The position numbers and the translations under genes were made by a program. Under the pieces are notes generated by a model. It saw only the letters and a program-made list of their open reading frames with translations, was not told where the DNA came from and did not search any database. Below, one piece after another: positions 34,800 to 43,120 of a stretch of DNA of 64,000 nt. Each line of letters starts with the position of its first letter. Within the stretch, counting starts at the first letter, position 1. This stretch comes from CAMUQR01 sp963539845 (lineage in GTDB: Bacteria > Patescibacteriota > Saccharimonadia > Saccharimonadales > Saccharimonadaceae), in assembly GCA_963539845.1 (NCBI GenBank), contig CAUTML010000001.1, forward strand, positions 1 to 64,000, given 5' to 3'.

Positions 34800-37274
34800 A
34801 TGATTGTATCTGTTAATTGGCTAAAAAAGTTTGTCAAAATCAATTTGTCAATCGAGGAATTGGCGACCCAAATTGGCTCTAAATTGGTTGAAGTTGAGGG
34901 CGTGACCGATCTGGGTCAAAAATATCGTGATGTGCTAATCGTTAAAGTGATAAAATGCGCTAAGCACGCCGATTCTGACCATTTAAGCGTTGCCTATATT
35001 GATGACGGTGGCGTAACCGGTGATGCCTGGCGTGGTGCTGACGGTTTAATTCAGGTGGTCTGTGGGGCACCGAATATTCGAGCTGGTTTAACCGTCGCCT
35101 GGCTTCCGCCGGAGTCGATTGTGCCAGAGACCGCTAACGACGCTGAACCGTTTCGGTTGTCGGTCCGTAAATTGCGCGGTGTGCTTAGTCATGGTATGAT
35201 TGCCTCGCCCCGCGAGTTGGACCTCTGGGATGAGCATAGTGGAATTTTGGAAATTGATGACGATTTTCCGGCGGGAGCCCGTTTTGCGCAGAGTTATGAA
35301 CTGGACGATTATTTGCTAGAAATTGAAAACAAATCACTCACGCATCGCCCGGATTGTTTTGGGATGATTGGATTTGCTCGCGAAGTGGCTGGTATTTTAG
35401 GACAAAAATTTAACTCACCACAGTGGTTTAATCATCAGTTGAAGTTCAAACCTCAAGCGAGTGAAATCGCAGTGGCGATTGATGATTCGAAGCTCTCAAC
35501 TAAGTTCCAGGCGAGTTTAGTGACGAATGTTCGCGAGGCAAATGGTTTAAGTTTTTTGCAAAAAACTTATTTAGCGCGGGTTGGGGTGCGACCGGTTGAG
35601 CCGATAGTTGATATTTCTAACTGGGTGATGCTTGAGACTGGGCAACCAACGCACGCTTATGATTATGACAAATTATTAAAAATTGCCGAAGCACAAGGTT
35701 TGGAGCAGATTCGCTTGACGGTGCGAGCTGGTCGTCAGGGCGAAGTTATGACGTTGCTTGATGGTAAACGAGTTGAATTATCGCCAGAGGACACGGTGGT
35801 CGCCATTGGTCATCATCCAGTAGCGTTGGCTGGGGCGATGGGTAGTTTTGATACTAAAATTGATAAATCAACCGAGCGTCTTGTGTTAGAATCGGCTAGT
35901 TTTAACTTGTATAAAATGCGTTCGGCGCAGATGCGTCACGGGATTTTTTCTGAGGCATTGACTCGATTTACTAAAGGTCAACCGTCAGCCATGACTGATA
36001 TTGCCTTAGGTCGCAACTTGGCGCTACTGACTGGCGTTGATGACGCGCCTAAGTTATTTGCGGTCGCGACTGCCGAACTGAAAACCAATTCCCGCACCGA
36101 AATAGCTCTCAATTATCAGCTGATCAACGCTTATTTGGGAACGAATTTTAACGCTAACATTTTAAAAACCATGCTGGAAAATGTCGAACTGGAGGTTAAA
36201 ATCAAAGGCGATGATCTGGTAGTGCGTGTGCCGTGGTGGCGCACTGATGTGACGCGTCGGGTCGAGGTGATTGAGGAAATTGGTCGCCTCAACGGCTATG
36301 ATAATTTGGAGCTGGATTTGCCACGACGGGCAATTTCTGCTAATTTGATCAGTTCGTTTGATCAGTTACGCCAGGATTTACGTCAGATTTTAGCCAGTGG
36401 CGGTCTCAACGAAACGCTGACTTATAACTTCGTGCCAGAGAAACTGATTGTCAAAGCCGGGCAAGCTCCCGACAATTCTTATCGGCTAGTGAATTCAATT
36501 AGTCCAGAATTAGAGCGCTATCGTCAAGCGATTTTACCGAATCTGTTCGACAAGGTTTATCCGAATATTCGGGCTGGTTTTGAACAATTTGGTTTGTTTG
36601 AACTGGGTAAAATTCATTGGAAAAGCCACGGTCTGGAGGATGATGGCACGCCGTTTGAAATGAATAGCTTGGCGCTGGTGCTGGCGGATAAAAAATCGAG
36701 CCAAACTGGTTTTTATCTGGCGAAAAAATACGCTGAATTGATTGCTAATAAGCTACATTTGAACTTTGATTATCGACCGCTGAAATCAAAAATGCCGACG
36801 GCAACGGCGTTCGAGCCGAAACGTTCGGCGGAGATTTGGCTGAATGAGCAGTTAATCGGTTTTGTCGGCGAGTTTAAGAAAACCGTTTGCACTAGTTTTA
36901 AATTGCCTAAACTAGTGGCTGGTTTGGAGCTGGATTTGCAGGCGTTGGCTGAGCATCAAATAACGACCCAAATTCGATTTAAGCCAATCAAAACCTTGCC
37001 AAGCGTCAGTCGCGACCTCTGTTTGGAAGTGGCACGCGAAGTTAATTATCAAACAATTGTCGAGGCTTTAACTCAAGCCACAACGAAATTTAAGGCGATT
37101 GATTTTGCGTTGACGCCGGTCGATTTTTATAGAAAAACTGATGATTTGAAGCGGGTCACTATTCGCTTGACACTGACGCCGACCGATAAAACTTTGGTTT
37201 CAAAACAGGTTGACGCCATTGTCGATCAATTGACTAAGGCACTGGCCGCCAAACTAAAGTTTAAAATTATCTAA
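34800..37274 (+). CDS. pheT: Phenylalanyl-tRNA synthetase beta subunit
   Basis: An 824-residue subunit with the normal domain order: tRNA-binding OB fold (KCAKHADSDHLSVAYI near 55), B3/B4 editing domain (MRHGIFSEALTRFTKGQ region), B5, the catalytic-like core (ETLTYNFVP) and a C-terminal ferredoxin-like anticodon-binding domain (LPSVSRDLCLEV and RLTLTPTDKTL). The B3/B4 domain removes mischarged Tyr. Encoded two bases after pheS, hence equal expression. gatC begins 20 bases later from its own promoter. Confidence 0.97.
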   Translation: MIVSVNWLKKFVKINLSIEELATQIGSKLVEVEGVTDLGQKYRDVLIVKVIKCAKHADSDHLSVAYIDDGGVTGDAWRGADGLIQVVCGAPNIRAGLTVAWLPPESIVPETANDAEPFRLSVRKLRGVLSHGMIASPRELDLWDEHSGILEIDDDFPAGARFAQSYELDDYLLEIENKSLTHRPDCFGMIGFAREVAGILGQKFNSPQWFNHQLKFKPQASEIAVAIDDSKLSTKFQASLVTNVREANGLSFLQKTYLARVGVRPVEPIVDISNWVMLETGQPTHAYDYDKLLKIAEAQGLEQIRLTVRAGRQGEVMTLLDGKRVELSPEDTVVAIGHHPVALAGAMGSFDTKIDKSTERLVLESASFNLYKMRSAQMRHGIFSEALTRFTKGQPSAMTDIALGRNLALLTGVDDAPKLFAVATAELKTNSRTEIALNYQLINAYLGTNFNANILKTMLENVELEVKIKGDDLVVRVPWWRTDVTRRVEVIEEIGRLNGYDNLELDLPRRAISANLISSFDQLRQDLRQILASGGLNETLTYNFVPEKLIVKAGQAPDNSYRLVNSISPELERYRQAILPNLFDKVYPNIRAGFEQFGLFELGKIHWKSHGLEDDGTPFEMNSLALVLADKKSSQTGFYLAKKYAELIANKLHLNFDYRPLKSKMPTATAFEPKRSAEIWLNEQLIGFVGEFKKTVCTSFKLPKLVAGLELDLQALAEHQITTQIRFKPIKTLPSVSRDLCLEVAREVNYQTIVEALTQATTKFKAIDFALTPVDFYRKTDDLKRVTIRLTLTPTDKTLVSKQVDAIVDQLTKALAAKLKFKII

Positions 37275-37278
37275 AATA

Positions 37279-37287
37279 TGGTAAAAT
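37279..37287 (+). promoter_or_regulatory. gatCAXB promoter (leaderless)
   Basis: TGG-TAAAAT with the hexamer at 37282-37287, seven bases before the gatC ATG at 37295. Confidence 0.6.
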
Positions 37288-37294
37288 ATAGATT

Positions 37295-37582
37295 ATGAAT
37301 ATTTCTGATGACGATATCAACTATTTAGCTAAATTGAGTAATTTTAGCGTGTCTGAAGCGGAAAAAGCCGATTTAAAACGGGATTTGTCAGCTATTTTGG
37401 GCTATGTTAAACAGCTAGACGAGGTCAATACGGACGGCGTTGAACCGACTTATCAGGTGCTAGATTTGCAAAATGTTTGGCAGGAAGATGAAGTAGAAAC
37501 CCCGGTTGTAACGCCGGAACAATTGATTAACTTAGCGCCAGAAACGGCTGAGCGCCAGATTAAAGTACCAAAGGTGTTATAA
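37295..37582 (+). CDS. gatC: GatC, aspartyl/glutamyl-tRNA amidotransferase subunit C
   Basis: A 95-residue GatC that wraps between GatA and GatB. The pattern is typical: YLAKLSNFSVSEAEKADL, then DLSAILGYVKQLDEV, and an end with EQLINLAPE. Predicted leaderless. One base separates it from gatA. With GatA and GatB it converts Glu-tRNA(Gln), and possibly Asp-tRNA(Asn), to the correct amidated form. Confidence 0.93.
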   Translation: MNISDDDINYLAKLSNFSVSEAEKADLKRDLSAILGYVKQLDEVNTDGVEPTYQVLDLQNVWQEDEVETPVVTPEQLINLAPETAERQIKVPKVL

Positions 37583-37583
37583 A

Positions 37584-39005
37584 ATGCAGACAGTAATTGA
37601 AATTCGCGACAAGATTAAAAGTGGTCAAATGACAGCGGTCGAGGCCGTTAAACAAGCTTTAGATAAGGCTAAACAGACTGCTGATTATAATGTTTTTTTG
37701 TGTTTGAACGAACAGCGAGCTTTGCGTCGCGCAGCCGAAATTGACGCTCGTTTGGCGTCGGGTGAAGAGGTTGGTGTGCTAGCTGGCGTGCCATTTGTCA
37801 ATAAAGATAATATTTTGGCGTTTGGTGACGATGGCGACCAAGGCACGACCAGTGCAGCCAGCAAGTTTTTGGGTAATTTTAAAACGCCAATTCAAGCGAC
37901 GGTGATCGAGCGACTGGAATCGGCTGGTGCTATTGCAATCGGTCAGGCTAATTTGGACGCTTTTGCGCACGGTAGCTCAACTGAGAACTCAGCCTATGGC
38001 GTAACCAAAAACGCCGTTGACGCTGAGCGAGTGGCTGGTGGTTCAAGTGGTGGTTCAGCAGTAGCGGTGGCACTGGATATTGTGCCGTTTGCCCTGGGGA
38101 CTGACACGGGTGGTTCAATTCGTGAGCCGGCTAGTTTCAATGGTGTGCTTGGTTTTAAACCAACTTATGGTTTGGTGAGTCGATTTGGGGCGGTGGCAAT
38201 GGCCTCTAGTACTGATACGATTGGTTGTTTTACGCATAATGCTACAGATGCTGATTTGGTGATGAGCGTGATGGCGGGGCAGGACCAACGCGACATGACT
38301 ACTTACGCCAGTGATTATCAATTAGCCACAGAGCTACCGAACAAACCGAAAGTTGCCGTCATTAAACAATTTATGTCTGAAGCTAACGACCCAGAGGTGC
38401 TTCAAAACACCCGCGAGATGATTAACAAGCTTAAAAACGCTGGCTACCAAGTCGATGAAATTGACATCGAGGAGGTTAAATATGCTTTGGCGATTTATTA
38501 TATCGTGGTATCAGCTGAAGTTTCTAGTAATTTGGCACGTTATGATGGTGTGCGTTATGGCGTGCGTTCGGCGCAGGCGACTGATTTGGCGTCAATGTAT
38601 GCTAACTCGCGAGCGGAAGGCTTTGAAATTGAGAACAAACGTCGGATTATGATTGGTAGTTTTGTGCTATCGAGCGGTTATTTTGATGCTTACTACCTCA
38701 AGGCTCAAAAAGTTCGCACTTTGCTAATGCAACGTCTCAATCAAGTGCTAGCCGATTATGATTTTTTGGTGGGTCCAACCGTGCCAATGCCGGCTTTTAA
38801 AATTGGTGAAAACGTTGCTGATCCGATGAAAATGTATTTGGCTGATGTTTTGACCACCCCAGCAAACTTAGCCGGTTTGCCAGCGGTTAGCGTGCCGATT
38901 GCGCCAACTACTGATGGCTTGCCGGTCGGTTTTCAGGTTATTGCCAAACAAGACGCTGACGCTCAGTTGTTAGCGTTCGTAAAACAAATTGAGGAGTTAA
39001 AATAA
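37584..39005 (+). CDS. gatA: GatA, amidotransferase amidase subunit
   Basis: A 473-residue amidase-signature enzyme that releases ammonia from glutamine for GatB. The Ser-cisSer-Lys triad is visible: Lys in PFVNKDNI near 75, cis-Ser in GGSSGGSAVAV and nucleophile Ser in GTDTGGSIREPA near 175. The glycine-rich amidase signature is complete. The stop overlaps the next start by one base (TAATG). Confidence 0.97.
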   Translation: MQTVIEIRDKIKSGQMTAVEAVKQALDKAKQTADYNVFLCLNEQRALRRAAEIDARLASGEEVGVLAGVPFVNKDNILAFGDDGDQGTTSAASKFLGNFKTPIQATVIERLESAGAIAIGQANLDAFAHGSSTENSAYGVTKNAVDAERVAGGSSGGSAVAVALDIVPFALGTDTGGSIREPASFNGVLGFKPTYGLVSRFGAVAMASSTDTIGCFTHNATDADLVMSVMAGQDQRDMTTYASDYQLATELPNKPKVAVIKQFMSEANDPEVLQNTREMINKLKNAGYQVDEIDIEEVKYALAIYYIVVSAEVSSNLARYDGVRYGVRSAQATDLASMYANSRAEGFEIENKRRIMIGSFVLSSGYFDAYYLKAQKVRTLLMQRLNQVLADYDFLVGPTVPMPAFKIGENVADPMKMYLADVLTTPANLAGLPAVSVPIAPTTDGLPVGFQVIAKQDADAQLLAFVKQIEELK

Positions 39006-39421
39006 TGGATTTTAAAGTGATTATTTTTATTGCGATAGTTTTGTTGTTAGGGTTGGTGCTTTTTGCAATTCTGACTTTGAAGCAAAAATCGACTGTTCTA
39101 GACAAGGAAAAATATCGTAGTTTGTGGCTAGAAATTGAGAATAGTCTCGACGCCAAAAATCAACAAAGTTTTCAAATGACCGTGCTTAATGCCGATAAAT
39201 TACTCGGTCAGGCACTGGAAGAGCTCGGTGTGCGCGGTGATACGATGGGCGAACGGATGAAAACTTTTGGCAAAGGTTTTTCGAACCAAGATCAAATTTG
39301 GCAGGCGCATAAAATCCGTAACAAAATCGCTCATGAATCAGATGTCAAATTGACCCTTAAACAAGTTCACGCTGTATTAAAATGTTTTAAACAAGCCCTC
39401 AAGGACGTAGGAGCGATCTAA
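39005..39421 (+). CDS. Single-pass membrane protein inside the gat operon
   Basis: A 138-residue protein: N-terminal helix (VIIFIAIVLLLGLVLFAILTL), then a soluble helical domain with SLWLEIENSL, NADKLLGQALEELG and a C-terminal AHKIRNKIAHE motif. The last resembles the RNKxAHE pattern of helical HEPN-like proteins. I recall such an insert between gatA and gatB from related CPR genomes, but function is unknown. It overlaps both neighbours by one base (TAATG at each end), so its dose is tied to the amidotransferase. Whether it contacts GatCAB at the membrane is open. Confidence 0.75.
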   Translation: MDFKVIIFIAIVLLLGLVLFAILTLKQKSTVLDKEKYRSLWLEIENSLDAKNQQSFQMTVLNADKLLGQALEELGVRGDTMGERMKTFGKGFSNQDQIWQAHKIRNKIAHESDVKLTLKQVHAVLKCFKQALKDVGAI

Positions 39422-40863
39422 TGGCAGATTTAACTAAATACGATCAATATGAGATGACAATTGGCATTGAGTGTCATGTTCAGCTCAAAACCAAGACTAA
39501 ATTATTCTCGCGCGCCAATAACGATGCCCGTGGACAAGCCCCTAACACTACCGTTAATCATCTCGATTGGGCGTTACCGGGCATGTTGCCGGTGCTTAAT
39601 AAACAAGCGGTGGTGCTGGCAACTCGCGCTGCTAAAGCTCTAAACGCTGACGTCAATCTCATCAGCCGATTTGACCGCAAACATTATTTTTATCCTGATT
39701 TACCAAAAGGCTACCAAACATCACAGTTGTATCAACCGATTATCGGCGCTGGCGTGGTAAAAGTCAGCTTGCCAGACCGGGATTTCAAGGTGCGCATTGA
39801 ACACGCTCATCTCGAGGAAGACGCTGGTAAATTAACTCATGGACTTGGTACTAGTTATGTTGATCTAAATCGCTCAGGCACGCCTTTGATTGAAATTGTG
39901 ACCCTGCCCGATATTCATTCGGCTCAGGAAGCCCGGGCTTTTGCTCAGGAACTGCATCGGTTGATGGTGTTTGCTGGCGTCACAATTGGTGACTTATACG
40001 AAGGCAATATGCGCTTTGATGTCAACTTATCAGTCGCTAAAAAAGGCGCCACTGAACTCGGCACTCGCACCGAAACCAAGAATTTGAACTCTTTCCGCAG
40101 TATTGAGCGAGCTGTAGATTATGAATTCCATCGTCAAGTTGACGAGTTAGAGGCTGGTCGCAAGATTATTCAAGAAACCCGTGGGTTTGAAGATGCAACT
40201 GGTCGCACTTTTTCGCAACGTTCTAAAGAAGAAGCTCAGGATTATCGCTATATGCCCGATCCAGATATTCCACCGGTGGTGCTAACAGAGGCGATGGTGG
40301 CTGAATTTCAGGCTGATATGCCACTACTGCCAGGCGTTTATCGCCAGAAATGGGCAGAACTGAAGTTTGATCAATCGGTGATTGATACTCTACTGGTTAA
40401 ACCAGAATACGCCCAAACCGTCACCCAAATTCTCGATCAGGCTGGGGCGGAATCGGCTAAAATGGCGGCTTATTGGCTAGTCAGTGCCCTGGAAAACGAA
40501 CCGAGTTGCGAATTTAATGCTGATTTAATCACAAGAATTATATCATTGACAAAAATGACCATAAGTGATAAACTTAGTTCAACTAATGCTAAATTAGTGT
40601 TTAATGAATTGCTCGTTAGTGATCAATCACCAGAGGTAATAGCTGAATCTAAACAGTTGCTCCAGATGAGCGACTCGTCAGCGCTTGAAGCGATTTTAGA
40701 TGAAGTTTTGGGGTCGGAAATGGGTCAAAAAGCCCTCTCGGACATCGAAGCTGGTAATATGAAAGCCATGGGCTTCATCGTTGGTCAATCGATGAAGCTA
40801 TCAAAAGGTCAAGCTAACCCGCAAATCATTAATAAATTATTGCAAGAACGATTAAAGAAATGA
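39421..40863 (+). CDS. gatB: GatB, amidotransferase kinase/transferase subunit
   Basis: A 480-residue GatB: the N-terminal kinase core with GIECHVQLKTKTKLF, the conserved HYFYPDLPKGYQTSQ, RTETKNLNSFRSIERA and EDAGKLTHG, then a helical and YqeY-like tail (MGFIVGQSMKLSKGQANP). It phosphorylates the carboxylate of Glu-tRNA(Gln) and transfers ammonia from GatA through a tunnel. The stop is TGA, evidence for the standard bacterial code here. Last gene of the operon. Confidence 0.97.
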   Translation: MADLTKYDQYEMTIGIECHVQLKTKTKLFSRANNDARGQAPNTTVNHLDWALPGMLPVLNKQAVVLATRAAKALNADVNLISRFDRKHYFYPDLPKGYQTSQLYQPIIGAGVVKVSLPDRDFKVRIEHAHLEEDAGKLTHGLGTSYVDLNRSGTPLIEIVTLPDIHSAQEARAFAQELHRLMVFAGVTIGDLYEGNMRFDVNLSVAKKGATELGTRTETKNLNSFRSIERAVDYEFHRQVDELEAGRKIIQETRGFEDATGRTFSQRSKEEAQDYRYMPDPDIPPVVLTEAMVAEFQADMPLLPGVYRQKWAELKFDQSVIDTLLVKPEYAQTVTQILDQAGAESAKMAAYWLVSALENEPSCEFNADLITRIISLTKMTISDKLSSTNAKLVFNELLVSDQSPEVIAESKQLLQMSDSSALEAILDEVLGSEMGQKALSDIEAGNMKAMGFIVGQSMKLSKGQANPQIINKLLQERLKK

Positions 40864-40892
40864 TTTTAGGATAAATCAAAGGAGAAAAAATA

Positions 40893-41801
40893 ATGAACCA
40901 AGAACGAAAAATGCCGACTAAGGCGGTGATCGCGGCAGCGGGCTTTGGGACAAGATTTTTGCCACAAACCAAGGCCATGCCGAAGGAAATGCTACCGTTG
41001 ATTGACAAACCAATCATTCAATACGTAGTCGAAGAACTAGTTGAAGCTGGAATTCGCGATATTATCATCATTGGTAATGGTAGCAAGCGCGCGATTGAAG
41101 ACCACTTTGACAACCCTAGTGAAGAGCTGATAAATAACTTAATTGCTGGTGGCGAGAAAAAAGCCGGCTTAATTAAAGAAGCCCGCGATATCGCTTATTT
41201 GGCTAACTTTATTTATATTCGCCAAAAAGGTCCTTACGGAAATGCTATCCCGCTGATTAACGCATTGCACTTAATCAACGATGAGCCGTTTATTTATGCG
41301 TTTGCTGATGACTTTTTCATCGCTAAACCAAACAGCACCAAGCAAATGATTGACACTTATGCTCAATACGGCGGTAGCGTTTTAGCTTGTAAAAAAATCA
41401 TCAAAGATGACGAATTTAAGCGCTATGGCGTGGTTGGTGGCGAATCAAAAGAAGCCAGCGTTATCAAAGTATCCGGCATTATCGAAAAACCAGGCAAGGA
41501 CAAAGCTCCTAGCCGAATGGCTAGCGTTAGCTCGTATCTGTTTGAGCCAAAGATTCTTGATTATCTCAAGGAAGCTCAGGCTAACTTTGACGGCAAGGGC
41601 GAATTGATTATTCAGCCAGCTATTCAAAAGTTAATTGATAACGGCTATGGTGTTTACGCTAAAGAAATCCAAAACGGTAAATACTACGACACTGGCGACA
41701 AGCTCGAGTATATCAAGACTGTGATCGATTTCAGCTTGAACCATGCAACTCTTGGTCCAGAAATCAAGCAATACATGCAAGAAAAACTAACCGAAAAATA
41801 A
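40893..41801 (+). CDS. galU: UTP-glucose-1-phosphate uridylyltransferase
   Basis: Makes UDP-glucose from UTP and glucose-1-phosphate for surface glycans. The 302-residue protein has the nucleotidyltransferase motif AAGFGTRFLPQTKAMPKEMLP (about residues 14-33), PIIQYVVEE, KGPYGNAIPL, FADDFF with the metal Asp, and GIIEKPGKDKAPS, with a C-terminal GKYYDTGDKLEY. AAAGGAG precedes ATG 40893; a second ATG 18 bases later has no better site. A terminator follows at 41825. Confidence 0.95.
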   Translation: MNQERKMPTKAVIAAAGFGTRFLPQTKAMPKEMLPLIDKPIIQYVVEELVEAGIRDIIIIGNGSKRAIEDHFDNPSEELINNLIAGGEKKAGLIKEARDIAYLANFIYIRQKGPYGNAIPLINALHLINDEPFIYAFADDFFIAKPNSTKQMIDTYAQYGGSVLACKKIIKDDEFKRYGVVGGESKEASVIKVSGIIEKPGKDKAPSRMASVSSYLFEPKILDYLKEAQANFDGKGELIIQPAIQKLIDNGYGVYAKEIQNGKYYDTGDKLEYIKTVIDFSLNHATLGPEIKQYMQEKLTEK

Positions 41802-41824
41802 ATTTAGTTGAAGTTTAAACCAAA

Positions 41825-41858
41825 GTTCCGTCCGGGAAGATCCTGAGGCGGAATTTTT
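41825..41858 (+). terminator. galU terminator
   Basis: GTTCCG/CGGAAT stem enclosing a GGGAAGATCC stretch, then a T-run. Confidence 0.65.
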
Positions 41859-41926
41859 GGTTGGTTTGACTTTTTATCATAAATTGGTTATGCTGAATAT
41901 AAATTAAATAAAAGAAAGGGCTTGCA

Positions 41927-42172
41927 ATGAATGATTCAGCAACGGTTTTAATTATCCTCTTATCGGTAGTATTGGTTTGTTTTTTCGTAGCGGTAATTAT
42001 TCTGGTCATTGAGTTAATCAAAGTAACCAAACAATTACGCTCCATCGCTGAAGATGTTGAGGTGACAACCAGTAAAATGCGCCAGTTAACAGAAAACGTG
42101 GCCAAGGTTTCATCACCGGTTTTTATTGGAAAAGCGCTGATGAATTTATTTAAAGTCAAAAAGAAAGGATAA
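41927..42172 (+). CDS. Small membrane protein, DUF948-like
   Basis: An 81-residue protein: one long N-terminal helix (VLIILLSVVLVCFFVAVIILVIELI), then an amphipathic helix TKQLRSIAEDVEVTTSKMRQLTEN and a basic end. The arrangement resembles DUF948-type proteins often found with YtxH proteins, and a YtxH-like gene indeed follows four bases later. AGAAAGG precedes the ATG. Probable envelope/stress role by analogy with the Bacillus gene pair. Confidence 0.7.
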   Translation: MNDSATVLIILLSVVLVCFFVAVIILVIELIKVTKQLRSIAEDVEVTTSKMRQLTENVAKVSSPVFIGKALMNLFKVKKKG

Positions 42173-42176
42173 ATAT

Positions 42177-42473
42177 ATGTCAAAAAACGGAAAATTCACC
42201 CTCGGTGTAGTAGTCGGAACGGTTATCGGAGTAGTTACTGGCTGGTTCACTGCCCCTAAAACCGGCAAAGAAATGCGAGCTGACGCCAAAAACAAAACCA
42301 AAGAAGTCTACGAAGACGTCCGCGACAAAAGCGAAGATTTGATTGATGATGCTAAAATCAAACTGGACGAAGTGAGCGAAAACGCTAAAGATGGCTTCGG
42401 CTGGTTCAAAAAAGACGCTGAAAAAGACACTAAAGTCGTCAAAAAAGCCATCAAAGAAGTTAAAAATAAATAA
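42177..42473 (+). CDS. YtxH-domain general-stress-type protein
   Basis: A 98-residue YtxH-like protein: the glycine-rich helix LGVVVGTVIGVVTGWFTAPKTGKEMR near residues 8-33 carries the family hallmark APKTGKEMR. A long charged amphipathic helix (TKEVYEDVRDKSEDLI) follows. In Firmicutes the family is general-stress induced and its molecular role is unknown. Same transcript as the preceding DUF948-like gene; a terminator follows. Confidence 0.82.
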   Translation: MSKNGKFTLGVVVGTVIGVVTGWFTAPKTGKEMRADAKNKTKEVYEDVRDKSEDLIDDAKIKLDEVSENAKDGFGWFKKDAEKDTKVVKKAIKEVKNK

Positions 42474-42488
42474 TTTTAAACTCTTCGG

Positions 42489-42520
42489 CCGACCTATGAC
42501 TAATCGTAGGTCGGTTTTAT
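42489..42520 (+). terminator. Terminator after the YtxH-like gene
   Basis: CCGACCTA/TAGGTCGG stem, loop of ten, TTTTATTTT tail. Confidence 0.8.
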
Positions 42521-42569
42521 TTTGAAAAAATATTGTATAAACCACAACTAAGCTGGCTGGGTTTAATGG

Positions 42570-42575
42570 TATAAT
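42570..42575 (+). promoter_or_regulatory. Promoter of the DUF5665-like gene
   Basis: TGG-TATAAT about 60 bases before ATG 42638. Confidence 0.5.
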
Positions 42576-42637
42576 AAATAGAGCATAACTAGGCATTTGC
42601 CTGACAATAAGTTAACCAAACGGAGTTTATTATCGCT

Positions 42638-43084
42638 ATGGCCCAAAACAGGTCTATTCCTCAAAAAATCGCCACCTCATCAATCCCTCGAGCGTCCACT
42701 TCATCTACCTCATCAATCCCTCGAGCGTCCACTTCATCTACCTCTCAGGCATCGACTCAGCTCGCTCCGCGACCGCTCCAACCTGCCTCTCAACCGCCCC
42801 AATCGATGAGCGTTGATCAGGCGGAGCTTGAGGCGCGGATTATTCAGCAGGTCGATGCTAAGCAACAAAAATTCACCGATAATCTTCTGCTCGAAGCCTA
42901 CGGTCGCAAGCGCAAACTGCTAAAACTCAGTTTTTGGCAGGGAGTGTTCTTTGGGCTGGGGAGTGCGATCGGGGGAACGCTGGTGCTAGCGCTGTTGATT
43001 TGGATTTTGGCGCGGGTGGTCGATTGGTTCCCGATTTTGGGCGATTTAGTTAATAAAATAATCGAGCATACCGCTCAACACTAA
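42638..43084 (+). CDS. Membrane protein, DUF5665-like, with N-terminal Ser/Thr/Pro repeats
   Basis: A 148-residue protein. Residues 13-36 contain two exact 11-residue repeats of the type SSIPRASTSST, coded by two 33-bp tandem repeats (42675-42740). The C-terminal half has EAYGRKRKLLKLSFWQGVFF, then one or two membrane helices (GLGSAIGGTLVLALLIWIL) and a WFPILGDLV end, the pattern of DUF5665 proteins. Function unknown. The repeats could vary in copy number between strains. Confidence 0.7.
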   Translation: MAQNRSIPQKIATSSIPRASTSSTSSIPRASTSSTSQASTQLAPRPLQPASQPPQSMSVDQAELEARIIQQVDAKQQKFTDNLLLEAYGRKRKLLKLSFWQGVFFGLGSAIGGTLVLALLIWILARVVDWFPILGDLVNKIIEHTAQH

Positions 43085-43120
43085 CAATATATCTTATCAT
43101 TATATCATATTTAAACGCTT

